Positions 51,257 to 59,565 of a DNA stretch of 64,000 nucleotides are shown piece by piece. The position numbers were made by a program, and so were the translations under genes. Where the stretch lies: positions 1 to 64,000 of the forward strand of contig NZ_JACHYC010000014.1 of assembly GCF_014192575.1 (NCBI RefSeq), written 5' to 3'. The stretch is from Variovorax sp. Sphag1AA (GTDB lineage Bacteria; Pseudomonadota; Gammaproteobacteria; Burkholderiales; Burkholderiaceae_C). The first letter of the stretch is position 1. The number at the start of each line of letters is the position of its first letter. The notes beneath the pieces are model-generated. The model made no database searches and was not told the origin of the DNA. It was given only the letters and a program-made list of their open reading frames with translations.

Positions 51257-52996
51257 ATGTCTACTGCTACTGCAACTACCACGAGCGCAACCGGCGATAT
51301 CGCCATGATTCAGACGGGGCAGGCTCTGCTTTCGCTCCGGGATTCGGGCCACAGCCTGCCTACAGCCCTGGGCGAGGTCATCGACAACAGCATTGAGGCC
51401 AATGCCAACAACATCCTGGTGCTGCTGGAGCAAAGCGAGGAGCGCGGCAAGAAGCGCGTCCATCGCATTGCGATTCGCGATGACGGTGACGGCATGCCGG
51501 CGGAAATCCTGCACCGCTATCTGGTGCTGGGATATTCGTCGCGCTATATGCGCTCGGACACCATTGGAAAATACGGTGTCGGCGCAAAACTTGCGGCATT
51601 GAACTTTGGACGCCGCATTGACGTCTGGAGTCGCAATCGACCAGATGCCGAGTGGTTGCATGTTCACTTCGACCTCAATGAGGCGCTCGTTGAGGAAGGC
51701 TTGGGTAAGTCGGTTGTGCTGAAGGCGCCTGCGCCTGCAGCGCCTCCGCCGGACCTGAACCTAGAATTTCCCAAGGAAACAGGCACTGTTGTGCTGTGGT
51801 CTAACGTTGACCGCTTGGAGGAAGGTCGTGCGGCACGCGACTTCAATGAGCTGCGCCAGGAGCTGGAGAAGGAGTTGTCGCGCATCTTCCGGCACTTCCT
51901 TGACGGTGGCATCAAGATTTCCATCAATGACTCGTTGCTCATCCCTCATGACCCGCTGATGCTGCTGGAGCGCACCTGGGCCGACACCGTGCTCAACAAA
52001 GAGTACAAGCGGGACGACCTCAAGAAGGGGGTTCTGCACCACTACGGCGCAACCACAATTGGCGAGGACATCGTGAAAATCGGCCAGCACGCGGCGCACT
52101 TGCGTGTGACCCTCTACCCCAAGGAAGTCCTGCGTCGCCGAGGCCTCGGCGGTGACACGCTGGCGAAGTCTCTGCGCATTCCGGAGAATGAAGGCGCGCT
52201 CAGCTTCGTCCGTAAGAATCGCGAGGTAGCGTACTCCAACGTCCCTCGCATCCTTCCTGGCGGGGTGCAGGAGATGGACCGCTTCATTGGCATCGAAGTG
52301 TCCTTTGACCCGGAGCTGGACGACTACTTCGGCATCCGCAACGTCAAACGGGGCGTGGAGCCCCATGGGGAGCTTCGCGATAAGCTACGTGAGCATCTGA
52401 AGAAGCACATCCCAACCGCGCGCAAGCTTATCGACGAGACCTGGGGAGTCGCAGCCCGCGAGCAGCACGAGGCGTCTGGCGAGCACGCGGCCATCCTTGA
52501 TGCCGTCAAGGAAGTCGATGCCATGATGCCCAAGCCGCGCGTGGAGTCTCAGGAGGACACGCCGCCTGCCGACGTTGTGCTCAAGGAGCTGGCGGAGGAT
52601 GCAGGCTTTACCAAGCCCGAAGAGCAGAAGAAGTACATCGAAGACAAGAAGAAGCTTCCCTTCGTCATCGAGTCCGTGAGCTTTCCGGGCAACATCTTTC
52701 TGAGTACTACGCATGTTGCCGACCAAGTCATCATTCGGCTCAATACACGTCATCCCTTCTACCGGGAGATGTGGGAGCCTCTGAAGGCAATCTCAGAACG
52801 AGACCCCGGTACGGTTTCGGGTGACGAAGCGGTTAAGGCCGCTCGCCGCAGCGTGGAAGCCATGTCGCTGTTGCTCATCGCGTACGGCAAGGCCGAATCC
52901 ATGCACGCTAACCCTGTTGAACAGTACGGAGACCTTACTCAGTTTTGGGGGCAGTTTCTGGGCACTATGCTGAACAAGGTTAGGAACGTTCTATGA
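51257..52996 (+). CDS. GHKL (HSP90/MORC-like) ATPase
   Basis: A 579-aa protein with GHKL motifs: N-box ALGEVIDNSIEANANNILV (about 37–55), G1 IRDDGDGMPAEILHRYLVLG (about 74–93) and G2-like GKYGVGAKLAAL (about 102–113). This layout (ATPase, transducer-like region, C-terminal helices) recalls HSP90, MutL or MORC proteins, of which MORC-like members occur in defence operons. No endonuclease motif is visible. Ribosome-binding site GAGGAA precedes the ATG. The gene ends 54 bases before the right TCTGACA pair. Confidence 0.78.
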   Translation: MSTATATTTSATGDIAMIQTGQALLSLRDSGHSLPTALGEVIDNSIEANANNILVLLEQSEERGKKRVHRIAIRDDGDGMPAEILHRYLVLGYSSRYMRSDTIGKYGVGAKLAALNFGRRIDVWSRNRPDAEWLHVHFDLNEALVEEGLGKSVVLKAPAPAAPPPDLNLEFPKETGTVVLWSNVDRLEEGRAARDFNELRQELEKELSRIFRHFLDGGIKISINDSLLIPHDPLMLLERTWADTVLNKEYKRDDLKKGVLHHYGATTIGEDIVKIGQHAAHLRVTLYPKEVLRRRGLGGDTLAKSLRIPENEGALSFVRKNREVAYSNVPRILPGGVQEMDRFIGIEVSFDPELDDYFGIRNVKRGVEPHGELRDKLREHLKKHIPTARKLIDETWGVAAREQHEASGEHAAILDAVKEVDAMMPKPRVESQEDTPPADVVLKELAEDAGFTKPEEQKKYIEDKKKLPFVIESVSFPGNIFLSTTHVADQVIIRLNTRHPFYREMWEPLKAISERDPGTVSGDEAVKAARRSVEAMSLLLIAYGKAESMHANPVEQYGDLTQFWGQFLGTMLNKVRNVL

Positions 52997-53050
52997 AGCG
53001 ACGAGCCGGTGCGATGAACGTGCTCTGCTAGCATCCGCGTGCTGGCAGGC

Positions 53051-53068
53051 TCTGACACTTTTCTGACA
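53051..53068 (+). repeat. Tandem TCTGACA sites, right end
   Basis: Two TCTGACA copies (53051–53057, 53062–53068), 11 bp apart as at the left end and on the same strand, 108 bp before attR. They are likely integrase or accessory-protein sites. Confidence 0.5.
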
Positions 53069-53175
53069 CTCCTGCCAGAAGTTGCTTGCGCTTTGTTGCG
53101 CTCGACTGCGGTTAAGTTGTTGATTTATATGGTCTTCTGCGATCCGTTGCGCTGGCTTCAAGGCCCGAAAATTCC

Positions 53176-53223
53176 TTGAAAATCCGCGTGTCGGTGGTTC
53201 GATTCCGCCCCAGGCCACCAAAT
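53176..53223 (+). repeat. attR, right 48-bp direct repeat
   Basis: This is identical to 18206–18253 and contains the tRNA-Phe 3' half with CCA. It is not a functional tRNA because the 5' half is absent. It marks the right border of the island. Confidence 0.95.
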
Positions 53224-53226
53224 CGC

Positions 53227-53261
53227 AAAGCCCTCGAATCTGAAAAGGTTCGAGGGCTTTT
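53227..53261 (+). terminator. Original terminator of tRNA-Phe
   Basis: A perfect 12-bp stem (53227–53238 with 53249–53260) has a 10-base loop and the stem itself ends in CTTT followed by TT. In an island-free chromosome it would directly follow tRNA-Phe. Confidence 0.8.
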
Positions 53262-53325
53262 TCGTTTCTGACGCACCGAATGCGCGCGGCGTTTTCGGTG
53301 CGCCGCGCAACGAAGTGGAGCAATC

Positions 53326-53361
53326 GGCACCACATTTGCGCTGAAGCGGCACCATTTTTGC
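53326..53361 (+). promoter_or_regulatory. Tandem sigma-54 (−24/−12) promoter motifs before amt
   Basis: Two copies of GGCAC…TTTGC-type elements keep the GG-N10-GC spacing (GG at 53326/GC at 53338, GG at 53348/GC at 53360). The second matches the consensus better (GGCACCATTTTTGCTT). They are 75–100 bases before the amt ATG. NtrC-dependent control of amt is expected. Confidence 0.7.
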
Positions 53362-53435
53362 TTGCGACAGGCGGGCGTTCGCACAAAGACGGCGAATCGC
53401 ACCACAACAAGACAATCCCCCTTCGCAAGCTCTCC

Positions 53436-54638
53436 ATGGACGCACTAACTCAGGGCGCTAACGCGCTCTTCATCCTTCTTGGCGCCATCATGGTCCTGGC
53501 CATGCACGCCGGCTTTGCCTTTTTGGAACTCGGCACGGTCCGAAAGAAGAACCAGGTCAATGCACTGATCAAGATCCTTGTCGACTTCTCGGTGTCGACG
53601 GTCGTGTACTTCCTCGTTGGGTACGGCGTGGCCTACGGGACCCATTTCTTCGTGAGCGCCGAGACCCTGTCCGCCAAGAGCGGCTTCGAGCTGGTGAGGT
53701 TCTTCTTCCTGCTGACATTTGCTGCGGCGATTCCCGCGATCATCTCCGGCGGGATCGCGGAGCGCGCGAAGTTCTGGCCGCAGCTCGTCGCGACCGCGGT
53801 GATCGTGGGCTTCGTGTATCCCCTCTACGAGGGGATCGCCTGGAACAAGGCCTTCGGGATCCAGGACTGGATCGCGTCAGTCACGGGCAGCGAGTTCCAT
53901 GACTTCGCAGGCTCCGTCGTGGTGCACGCGGTAGGCGGCTGGCTCGCCTTTCCGGCGGTGCTGCTGCTGGGCGCGCGCCGCAACCGCTATCGCGGCGATG
54001 GGTCGCTGAGTGCACATCCGCCATCGAACATCCCGTTCCTCGCGCTCGGCGCATGGGTGCTGTGCGTCGGCTGGTTCGGCTTCAACGTGATGAGCGCGCA
54101 GACCATCGACAAGATTTCGGGCCTCGTCGCGGTGAATTCGCTGATGGCGATGGTGGGTGGCACGCTCGCCGCACTCGCGCTCGGCAAGAACGATCCGGGC
54201 TTCGTCTACAACGGGCCGCTCGCGGGGCTGGTCGCCGTTTGCGCCGGCTCCGATGTGATGCACCCGCTTGGGGCGCTGGCGGTGGGCGGCATTGCCGGCG
54301 CCATGTTCGTGGTGATGTTCACGCTGACGCAGAACAAGTGGAAGATCGACGACGTGCTCGGCGTCTGGCCATTGCACGGCCTGTGCGGCACCTGGGGCGG
54401 GCTTGCGGTCGGCATCTTCGGCAGCAAGGCGCTGGGCGGGATCGGCGGTGTGAGCCTGATCGCCCAGTTGATTGGCGTCGTCATCGGCGTCGTCTGGGCC
54501 CTGGTGGCCGGCGCCGTTGTCTACGGCACGCTCAAGTCGACCGTGGGCATCCGGCTGACGCAGGAGGAGGAGTACGACGGCGCGGACATCTCCATCCATC
54601 GCATCTCGGCGACGCCCGACCGCGAAGTGACCTGGTAG
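53436..54638 (+). CDS. amt: Ammonium transporter
   Basis: A 400-aa Amt/MEP/Rh transporter with 11 predicted membrane helices. Conserved features include FLELGTVRKKNQVNALIKILVDF, FAAAIPAIISGGIAERAKFW, FHDFAGSVVVHAVGGW (pore histidine) and HPLGALAVGGIAGA. It moves ammonium/ammonia across the inner membrane under nitrogen limitation. The ATG at 53436 is chosen because the longer frame starting at 53280 would pass through the promoter motifs. No glnK is beside it in this window, although glnK–amt pairing is usual. Confidence 0.93.
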   Translation: MDALTQGANALFILLGAIMVLAMHAGFAFLELGTVRKKNQVNALIKILVDFSVSTVVYFLVGYGVAYGTHFFVSAETLSAKSGFELVRFFFLLTFAAAIPAIISGGIAERAKFWPQLVATAVIVGFVYPLYEGIAWNKAFGIQDWIASVTGSEFHDFAGSVVVHAVGGWLAFPAVLLLGARRNRYRGDGSLSAHPPSNIPFLALGAWVLCVGWFGFNVMSAQTIDKISGLVAVNSLMAMVGGTLAALALGKNDPGFVYNGPLAGLVAVCAGSDVMHPLGALAVGGIAGAMFVVMFTLTQNKWKIDDVLGVWPLHGLCGTWGGLAVGIFGSKALGGIGGVSLIAQLIGVVIGVVWALVAGAVVYGTLKSTVGIRLTQEEEYDGADISIHRISATPDREVTW

Positions 54639-54642
54639 GACC

Positions 54643-55830
54643 TCAGAAGTCCACCAGGCTCAGGCCCACCATGAAGACGGTGCGCTTCTTGTTGTAGTCG
54701 ATCAGCGTGTCGCCGTAGCCGTAGAACAGCTGCGTGTGGAAGCGCAGGTTGCTGCGCGCGGGGTCGCCGATCGCCTTCAGCCACTCAAGGCGGATCGAGC
54801 CCTTGCCGCTCGCACGCAGGTTGTTGCGTACCGTGACGCCGAGCTGGTTGTCACGGTTGAAGTTCCAGATGCCCTTCACTTCGGCGCGGCCGATGTAGTC
54901 CTCGATGTCCGGGTTGTCGTCCTTGGACGGATCGATGTGCACCGAGCCGCTTTCGGAAATGCGCTTCCAGATGCGTCCCGTGATGATGTAGCGGTCATCG
55001 AGGTCGGCGCCGGCCATCAGGTAGATGCGGTTCCAGCTTCGCGACAGCGGCAGGTCCTGGCCGTTCGACTGGTGGTTCAGGCCGAGGCCGGTGTAGCGCA
55101 TCCGCCAGCCGCCGGGGAGCTTGTAGTCGGTGGGGTAGGAGTACATGAACTCCGGCTCATGATCCGTCGTGCGGAACGGACGCGAGAGCTCTTCGTTGAA
55201 CACCTGCCATGTCGACTGCTGCGTGTAGCCGAACCACAACCCGTCCCGCTTGTTCGGGTCGTCGCCGGTCAGCAGCCCCTGCGCGAGCTTGGTGCGCAGC
55301 GAAAGTCCGATGCGCATGTCTTGCGCCTGATAGGGGCGGTCCACGCCATCGCGGCCCGGTGCCGGCGAAGTCGGGGTTTCCGGATCATGCGCCGCCACGC
55401 CCAGCGATACGTTCAGCGGGCGATACCCGCGGAAGCCGAAAGTGCCGCAGTCGGTGCCGGACTCGAGTTCCCAGAATCGCGACAGCGAGCTGTACTGCCG
55501 ATCGCGGCAACCATCGGTGGTCGCGACCGAGACCACGCGGGTCGCCGGCACGCTCGCATCGACGGGCGTGGGCGGTGGTGTTTCCGCGAGCACGGGCGGG
55601 GCCGCGGGCACGGCCGCCGCGGGCAGTGTCTGCTGCTGTGCCCAGCGGTCGAAACACGCCAGACGCGCTTCGTTGTCGCCGGTCAGGCGCTGGCACTCTT
55701 GCCAGGTGAGCTGTGCATCGGCGAGCGGACTGCGCGGCCGATCGACCGCCTGCGCCTGCACGGCGCTCGCGCCGAATCCCGCGATGAGCGTCACGAAAGA
55801 AAGGATGCGAAGGTCCACCCTCATGGTCAT
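54643..55830 (-). CDS. pldA: Outer-membrane phospholipase A1 (OMPLA)
   Basis: A 395-aa precursor with signal peptide (LSFVTLIAGFGASAVQAQ). Active-site H253 and S255 lie in LGLNHQSNGQ and N267 in SRSWNRIYL, spaced as in E. coli OMPLA (142/144/156). The preceding HEPEFMYSYPTDYKL is conserved. An N-terminal periplasmic-type region of about 100 residues extends it beyond the E. coli enzyme (289 aa). It hydrolyses phospholipids in the outer-membrane barrel. Its ATG overlaps the stop of the upstream gene (ATGA). Confidence 0.85.
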   Translation of the reverse strand: MTMRVDLRILSFVTLIAGFGASAVQAQAVDRPRSPLADAQLTWQECQRLTGDNEARLACFDRWAQQQTLPAAAVPAAPPVLAETPPPTPVDASVPATRVVSVATTDGCRDRQYSSLSRFWELESGTDCGTFGFRGYRPLNVSLGVAAHDPETPTSPAPGRDGVDRPYQAQDMRIGLSLRTKLAQGLLTGDDPNKRDGLWFGYTQQSTWQVFNEELSRPFRTTDHEPEFMYSYPTDYKLPGGWRMRYTGLGLNHQSNGQDLPLSRSWNRIYLMAGADLDDRYIITGRIWKRISESGSVHIDPSKDDNPDIEDYIGRAEVKGIWNFNRDNQLGVTVRNNLRASGKGSIRLEWLKAIGDPARSNLRFHTQLFYGYGDTLIDYNKKRTVFMVGLSLVDF

Positions 55831-56297
55831 TTCCCTGCGTTGTCGTTGATCTTGGTCAGCACGAAGGGGCGCGTGCTGTCGTCGGCGGCGTTCCGCCAGA
55901 TTCCCTTGAATTCCTTGCCGCAGGATGCAGCCTGCAGCTCTCCCAGCCAGACGCCGCTGATGGCGTGGCCGTCCATCGACTCGTCGAGGCTCAGGTAAGC
56001 GTCTTGATCGACATCGCCTGCGAGCTGGGCGACGCTCGTTGGCGTGTCGCCCCCGCCGCGCGTGATCGTGCCGCGCACGCCGGCGTAGTCGGGATGTTTG
56101 GCAAGCTGCATCCTGGCAACCCCGGGCAGCCCGTCGAAGCGCGCTTCCCAAGTGCCGAAGAGCGCCTCGAGCGGCATGTCGGAAGCGGTTGCCGGGCAAC
56201 TGGTCGCGGCGGCGGCAGGGGATGGGTTCTGCGCCAACGCGTGTCTGCCGGTGAGCAGACACGCCGCCGCCAGGCAGGCGATCAGTGCGCGCTTCAT
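55827..56297 (-). CDS. Small exported hypothetical protein
   Basis: A 156-aa protein with signal sequence (KRALIACLAAACLLTGRHALAQ). The mature part has LEALFGTWEARFDGLPGVARMQL and RGTITRGGG, suggesting a small beta-barrel or lipocalin-like domain; two later cysteines (SCPATAS, ASCGKEF) may pair. I do not recognise the family. It overlaps both neighbours by ATGA, so rep, this gene and pldA are one translationally coupled operon. Confidence 0.65.
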   Translation of the reverse strand: MKRALIACLAAACLLTGRHALAQNPSPAAAATSCPATASDMPLEALFGTWEARFDGLPGVARMQLAKHPDYAGVRGTITRGGGDTPTSVAQLAGDVDQDAYLSLDESMDGHAISGVWLGELQAASCGKEFKGIWRNAADDSTRPFVLTKINDNAGK

Positions 56298-58390
56298 GGC
56301 GCCGATGCGGCGGCAGCCGCGGCAGCGTTGTCCTTGACCTTCTTCGCGAACTCGGCGCGCAGCGCCTTGAGCTTCTCGCGCGGGTCTTCCTTCACGGTGT
56401 TCTTGTCGAGCGCCATCTCGCCGATGAAGCGGCTCGGTTGCGCAGCCACCATCTCGCGTCCCTGCTTGCGGCGCTTGGTCCAGCTCACCGCGAGGCTGCG
56501 CTGCGCGCGCGTGATGCCGACATACATGAGCCGGCGTTCTTCCTGAAGGCGCTCCAGCGTGCTCTCGCTGATCTTCTCCTGCCGTCCGTTGTCGTCGTCG
56601 AGCTTGAAGGGCAGCAGGCCTTCGTTCACGCCGATCAGCATCACGTGCGGCCACTCCAGCCCCTTGGACGCATGCAGGGTGGAAAGCGTGACGACGTTCT
56701 GGTCTTGCTCGCGCTCGCTGATCGTGGAGAGCAGCGAGATCGTTTGCGCCACTTCGAGCAGGCTCTTGCGTTCGTTTTCCATCGTCGCGCCGGAGGCGTC
56801 GTCGATCTGGCCGCCGCAGCGCTGGGACATCCAGTCGCAGAACTCGAGCACGTTGGTCCAGCGGCTGGCCGCGGCCTGCTCGCTGTCCTCGCCGTCGTAC
56901 AGGTGCTTCTCGTACTCGATTTCCTTGAGCCATTCGGTGAGGAATGCGCGCGAATCCTCCGCGCCCGTGGTGCGTCGCGCCCTGTATTCGAGGTCGTTGA
57001 TGTAGCGACCGAATTCATGCAGGCCATCGAGGGCGCGCTTGGGCATCACGCTCGGCAGCGAGGGGCTGAACAGTGCCTCGAACAGACTGAGCTTGTACTG
57101 GCTCGCGAAGGTGCCGAGGCTCGCGAGCGTGGTGTGCCCGATGCCGCGCTTGGGCGTGGTCACCGCGCGCAGGAACGCCGGATCGTCGTCGTTGTTGACC
57201 CACAGTCGGAACCAGCCGCAGAGGTCCTTGATTTCCGCGCGGTCGAAGAAGCTCTGGCCGCCGGAGACCTTGTACGGGATCTGCGCCTTGCGCAGTGCCT
57301 GCTCGAACACCCTGGCCTGATGGTTCGCTCGATAGAGGATCGCGAAGTCGCGGAACTCCCTGAACTGCTGGCCTTGCGATGACGCATCGCCCGCGCGCAG
57401 GCTCTGGATGCGCGCGACCGCGCGTTCGGCCTCGTGCTGTTCGTTGTCCGCGTCGACGACGCGCACCGGTTCGCCCTCGCCGAGCTCGCTGAACAGCGTC
57501 TTCGGGAAGAGCTTCGGATTCGGCCCGATCACGTTGTTCGCCGCGCGCAGGATCGCGCTCGTGCTTCGGTAGTTCTGCTCGAGCTTGATGACCTTGAGGC
57601 TGGGGTAGTCGATCGGGAGCTTGCGCAGGTTGTCGAGCGTCGCGCCGCGCCAGCCGTAGATCGACTGGTCGTCGTCGCCCACCGCGGTGAAGCGCCCGCG
57701 TTCGCCGGCGAGCGCCTTCAGCACTTCGTACTGCGTTGCGTTGGTGTCCTGGTATTCGTCGACCAGGATGTGCCCGAGCGCGGCCTGCCACTTGGCACGC
57801 ACTTCGTCGAAGTCCTTGAGCAGCTTGAGCGGCATGCCGATGAGGTCGTCGAAATCCACGCTCTGGTAGGCCACGAGGCGCTCCTCGTAGCGCGCCATGA
57901 TCCGCGCGGTGATGCGCTCGTTGTCGTCGGCTGCCTGCGCCTCGGCCTGCGCGGCGTTCAGGCCCATGTTCTTCCACTTGCTGATCGTCCACTGCCAGAT
58001 GCGGGCGGTTGCAAGGTCGCTGGTGCCGCCGGCGTCCTTGAGGATCTTCGCCACGTCGTCCGCGTCGAGGATGCTGAAGGCGGGCTTGAGGCCCAGCACT
58101 GCGCCGTCTTCGCGCATCATGCGCACGCCGAGCGCATGGAAGGTGCAGACGACGACATTCTTGGCGTCACGGCCGATCAGGCCCTTGGCCCGTTCGCGCA
58201 TTTCGGCTGCAGCCTTGTTGGTGAAGGTGATCGCCGCGATGCGCTTGGGCTCGAGCCCCGCCTGGATCAGCCGCGCGATCTTGTGGGTGATCACGCGTGT
58301 CTTGCCGGAACCTGCGCCCGCGAGCACGAGACAAGGCCCGTGCATGTAGTTGACTGCTTCTTGCTGCGCGAAATTGAGACCGGAGGACAT
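56294..58390 (-). CDS. rep: ATP-dependent DNA helicase Rep
   Basis: A 698-aa UvrD/Rep helicase. Motif I is LAGAGSGKTRVITHKIARL (23–41), motif II LVDEYQDTNATQYEVL, motif III VGDDDQSIYGWRGA, motif IV KLEQNYRSTSAILRAAN, then LHASKGLEWPHV and YVGITRAQRSL. The order and residues such as YKVSGGQSFFDRAEIKDL match Rep closely. It translocates 3'-5' and helps replication forks through protein blocks. The C-terminal alanine-rich tail is short. It is the first gene of the minus operon and faces the AEC permease gene. Confidence 0.94.
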   Translation of the reverse strand: MSSGLNFAQQEAVNYMHGPCLVLAGAGSGKTRVITHKIARLIQAGLEPKRIAAITFTNKAAAEMRERAKGLIGRDAKNVVVCTFHALGVRMMREDGAVLGLKPAFSILDADDVAKILKDAGGTSDLATARIWQWTISKWKNMGLNAAQAEAQAADDNERITARIMARYEERLVAYQSVDFDDLIGMPLKLLKDFDEVRAKWQAALGHILVDEYQDTNATQYEVLKALAGERGRFTAVGDDDQSIYGWRGATLDNLRKLPIDYPSLKVIKLEQNYRSTSAILRAANNVIGPNPKLFPKTLFSELGEGEPVRVVDADNEQHEAERAVARIQSLRAGDASSQGQQFREFRDFAILYRANHQARVFEQALRKAQIPYKVSGGQSFFDRAEIKDLCGWFRLWVNNDDDPAFLRAVTTPKRGIGHTTLASLGTFASQYKLSLFEALFSPSLPSVMPKRALDGLHEFGRYINDLEYRARRTTGAEDSRAFLTEWLKEIEYEKHLYDGEDSEQAAASRWTNVLEFCDWMSQRCGGQIDDASGATMENERKSLLEVAQTISLLSTISEREQDQNVVTLSTLHASKGLEWPHVMLIGVNEGLLPFKLDDDNGRQEKISESTLERLQEERRLMYVGITRAQRSLAVSWTKRRKQGREMVAAQPSRFIGEMALDKNTVKEDPREKLKALRAEFAKKVKDNAAAAAAASAP

Positions 58391-58545
58391 GGAGAGTGGG
58401 AACGGGGGAGGGCGAGGCGCAAAGCGGGCAATGATACGGGGCGGCCCGTGGTCGCCGGGGCCGTGAGTTGTGCTAGACCTGCCACGCTTTTTGCGTTAGC
58501 TGCACGCAACCCTGCCTTGCGGCAGTGCGCAGAGACAATCGCCGC

Positions 58546-59565
58546 GTGCTCCAGATATTTCTTGTCACCGTTCCCTTCTTTGCATTGATCGCGGCCGGCT
58601 ACGCGGCAGCTCGCGGCGGGGCGCTGCCGTTGGCGGCGATCCCGGGCCTGAATGTCTTCGTCCTGTATTTCGCGCTGCCGTGCATGCTGTTCCGGTTTGG
58701 TGCGGGCGCGCCGATCGCGAAGTTGCTCGATGCGGGAGTCGTGCTCATCTGGGGGCTTTGCGCGCTGATCGTGGTCAGCGTGACCGCGGCATGGAGCCGC
58801 AAGCGGCACATCGGCTGGAACGACGCGGCCTTCGGGGCGCTGGTGGCGGCCTTTCCGAACACGGGTTTCATGGGCGTGCCGCTGCTGGTGGCGATCCTTG
58901 GGGCGAAGGCCGCGACGCCGACGATCATCACCATCGCATTCGACATGATCGTGACTTCGTCGCTGTGCATCGCGCTGTCGCGCCTGGACGGGGCCGATGA
59001 GCACGGCGCCGCGAGGGCGGTGCGCCAAGCGATGCGGGGCATCGTGCAGAACCCCATGCCGTGGTCGATCGTGCTGGGCGGCCTTGCTTCCGCGACCGGC
59101 CTGGTCCTGCCGGGCGCGGTGGACCGCACGATTGCAATGCTCGCGGAGGCCGCGTCACCGGTCGCGCTGTTCACGATCGGCGCGGTGCTCGCCCGCGCCA
59201 GTGTGCTGGCTCGGGAGCACCAGGCGAGTGCGGTCGTGGCCGAGGCCATTGGTAGCGGATCCGCGCCGCCGCCGCGTGCCCCGCTTGGAGATGTGCTGCC
59301 GGTGATCGCGATCAAGCTAATCGCGCATCCCCTGCTGGTCTATGGCGTCGCGCGCGGTGCCATGGCCTTTGGAGTGGCGCTGGCGCCTTCGACGATGGTC
59401 ACGATCGTGCTCATTGCCGCGCTGCCAAGCGCGAGCAACGTGTCGATGCTCGCCGAACGCTTCGGGGCCGACAACGCGCGCATCGCGCGGATCATCTTCT
59501 GGACCACCGTGGCGGCATTCTTCAGCTTCCCGCTCGTCGCGGGGTGGCTGCACACGGCGCCCTAG
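58546..59565 (+). CDS. AEC-family transporter
   Basis: A 339-aa inner-membrane protein with ten hydrophobic helices, beginning MLQIFLVTVPFFALIAAGYAAARGG. This N-terminus matches the auxin-efflux-carrier (AEC) family, whose bacterial members export malonate-like or other organic acids. The central loop (about 205–245) is charged as in the family. GTG at 58546 is preferred over the GTG at 58525. Substrate is unknown. Its end overlaps the convergent gene by 4 bases. Confidence 0.82.
   Translation: MLQIFLVTVPFFALIAAGYAAARGGALPLAAIPGLNVFVLYFALPCMLFRFGAGAPIAKLLDAGVVLIWGLCALIVVSVTAAWSRKRHIGWNDAAFGALVAAFPNTGFMGVPLLVAILGAKAATPTIITIAFDMIVTSSLCIALSRLDGADEHGAARAVRQAMRGIVQNPMPWSIVLGGLASATGLVLPGAVDRTIAMLAEAASPVALFTIGAVLARASVLAREHQASAVVAEAIGSGSAPPPRAPLGDVLPVIAIKLIAHPLLVYGVARGAMAFGVALAPSTMVTIVLIAALPSASNVSMLAERFGADNARIARIIFWTTVAAFFSFPLVAGWLHTAP

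Larger units (their letters stand above)
18206..53223. mobile_element. 35-kb genomic island in tRNA-Phe
   Basis: The element lies between two perfect 48-bp tRNA-Phe repeats, has a tyrosine integrase just inside the left repeat, and carries cargo of nucleases, regulators and hypothetical proteins unlike the housekeeping genes on both sides. It includes gene-poor, repeat-bearing stretches and more AT-rich intergenic DNA than the core. No conjugation, capsid or tail genes are visible, so it is an integrative island of unknown transfer mode, perhaps mobilised in trans. A helicase-like ATPase near the integrase may be replication-related. Confidence 0.93.

Noticed and set aside
53161..53223. A second tRNA-Phe gene at the right border
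   Set aside because: Only the 3' half is present; D-arm and 5' acceptor strand are missing, so it is attR.
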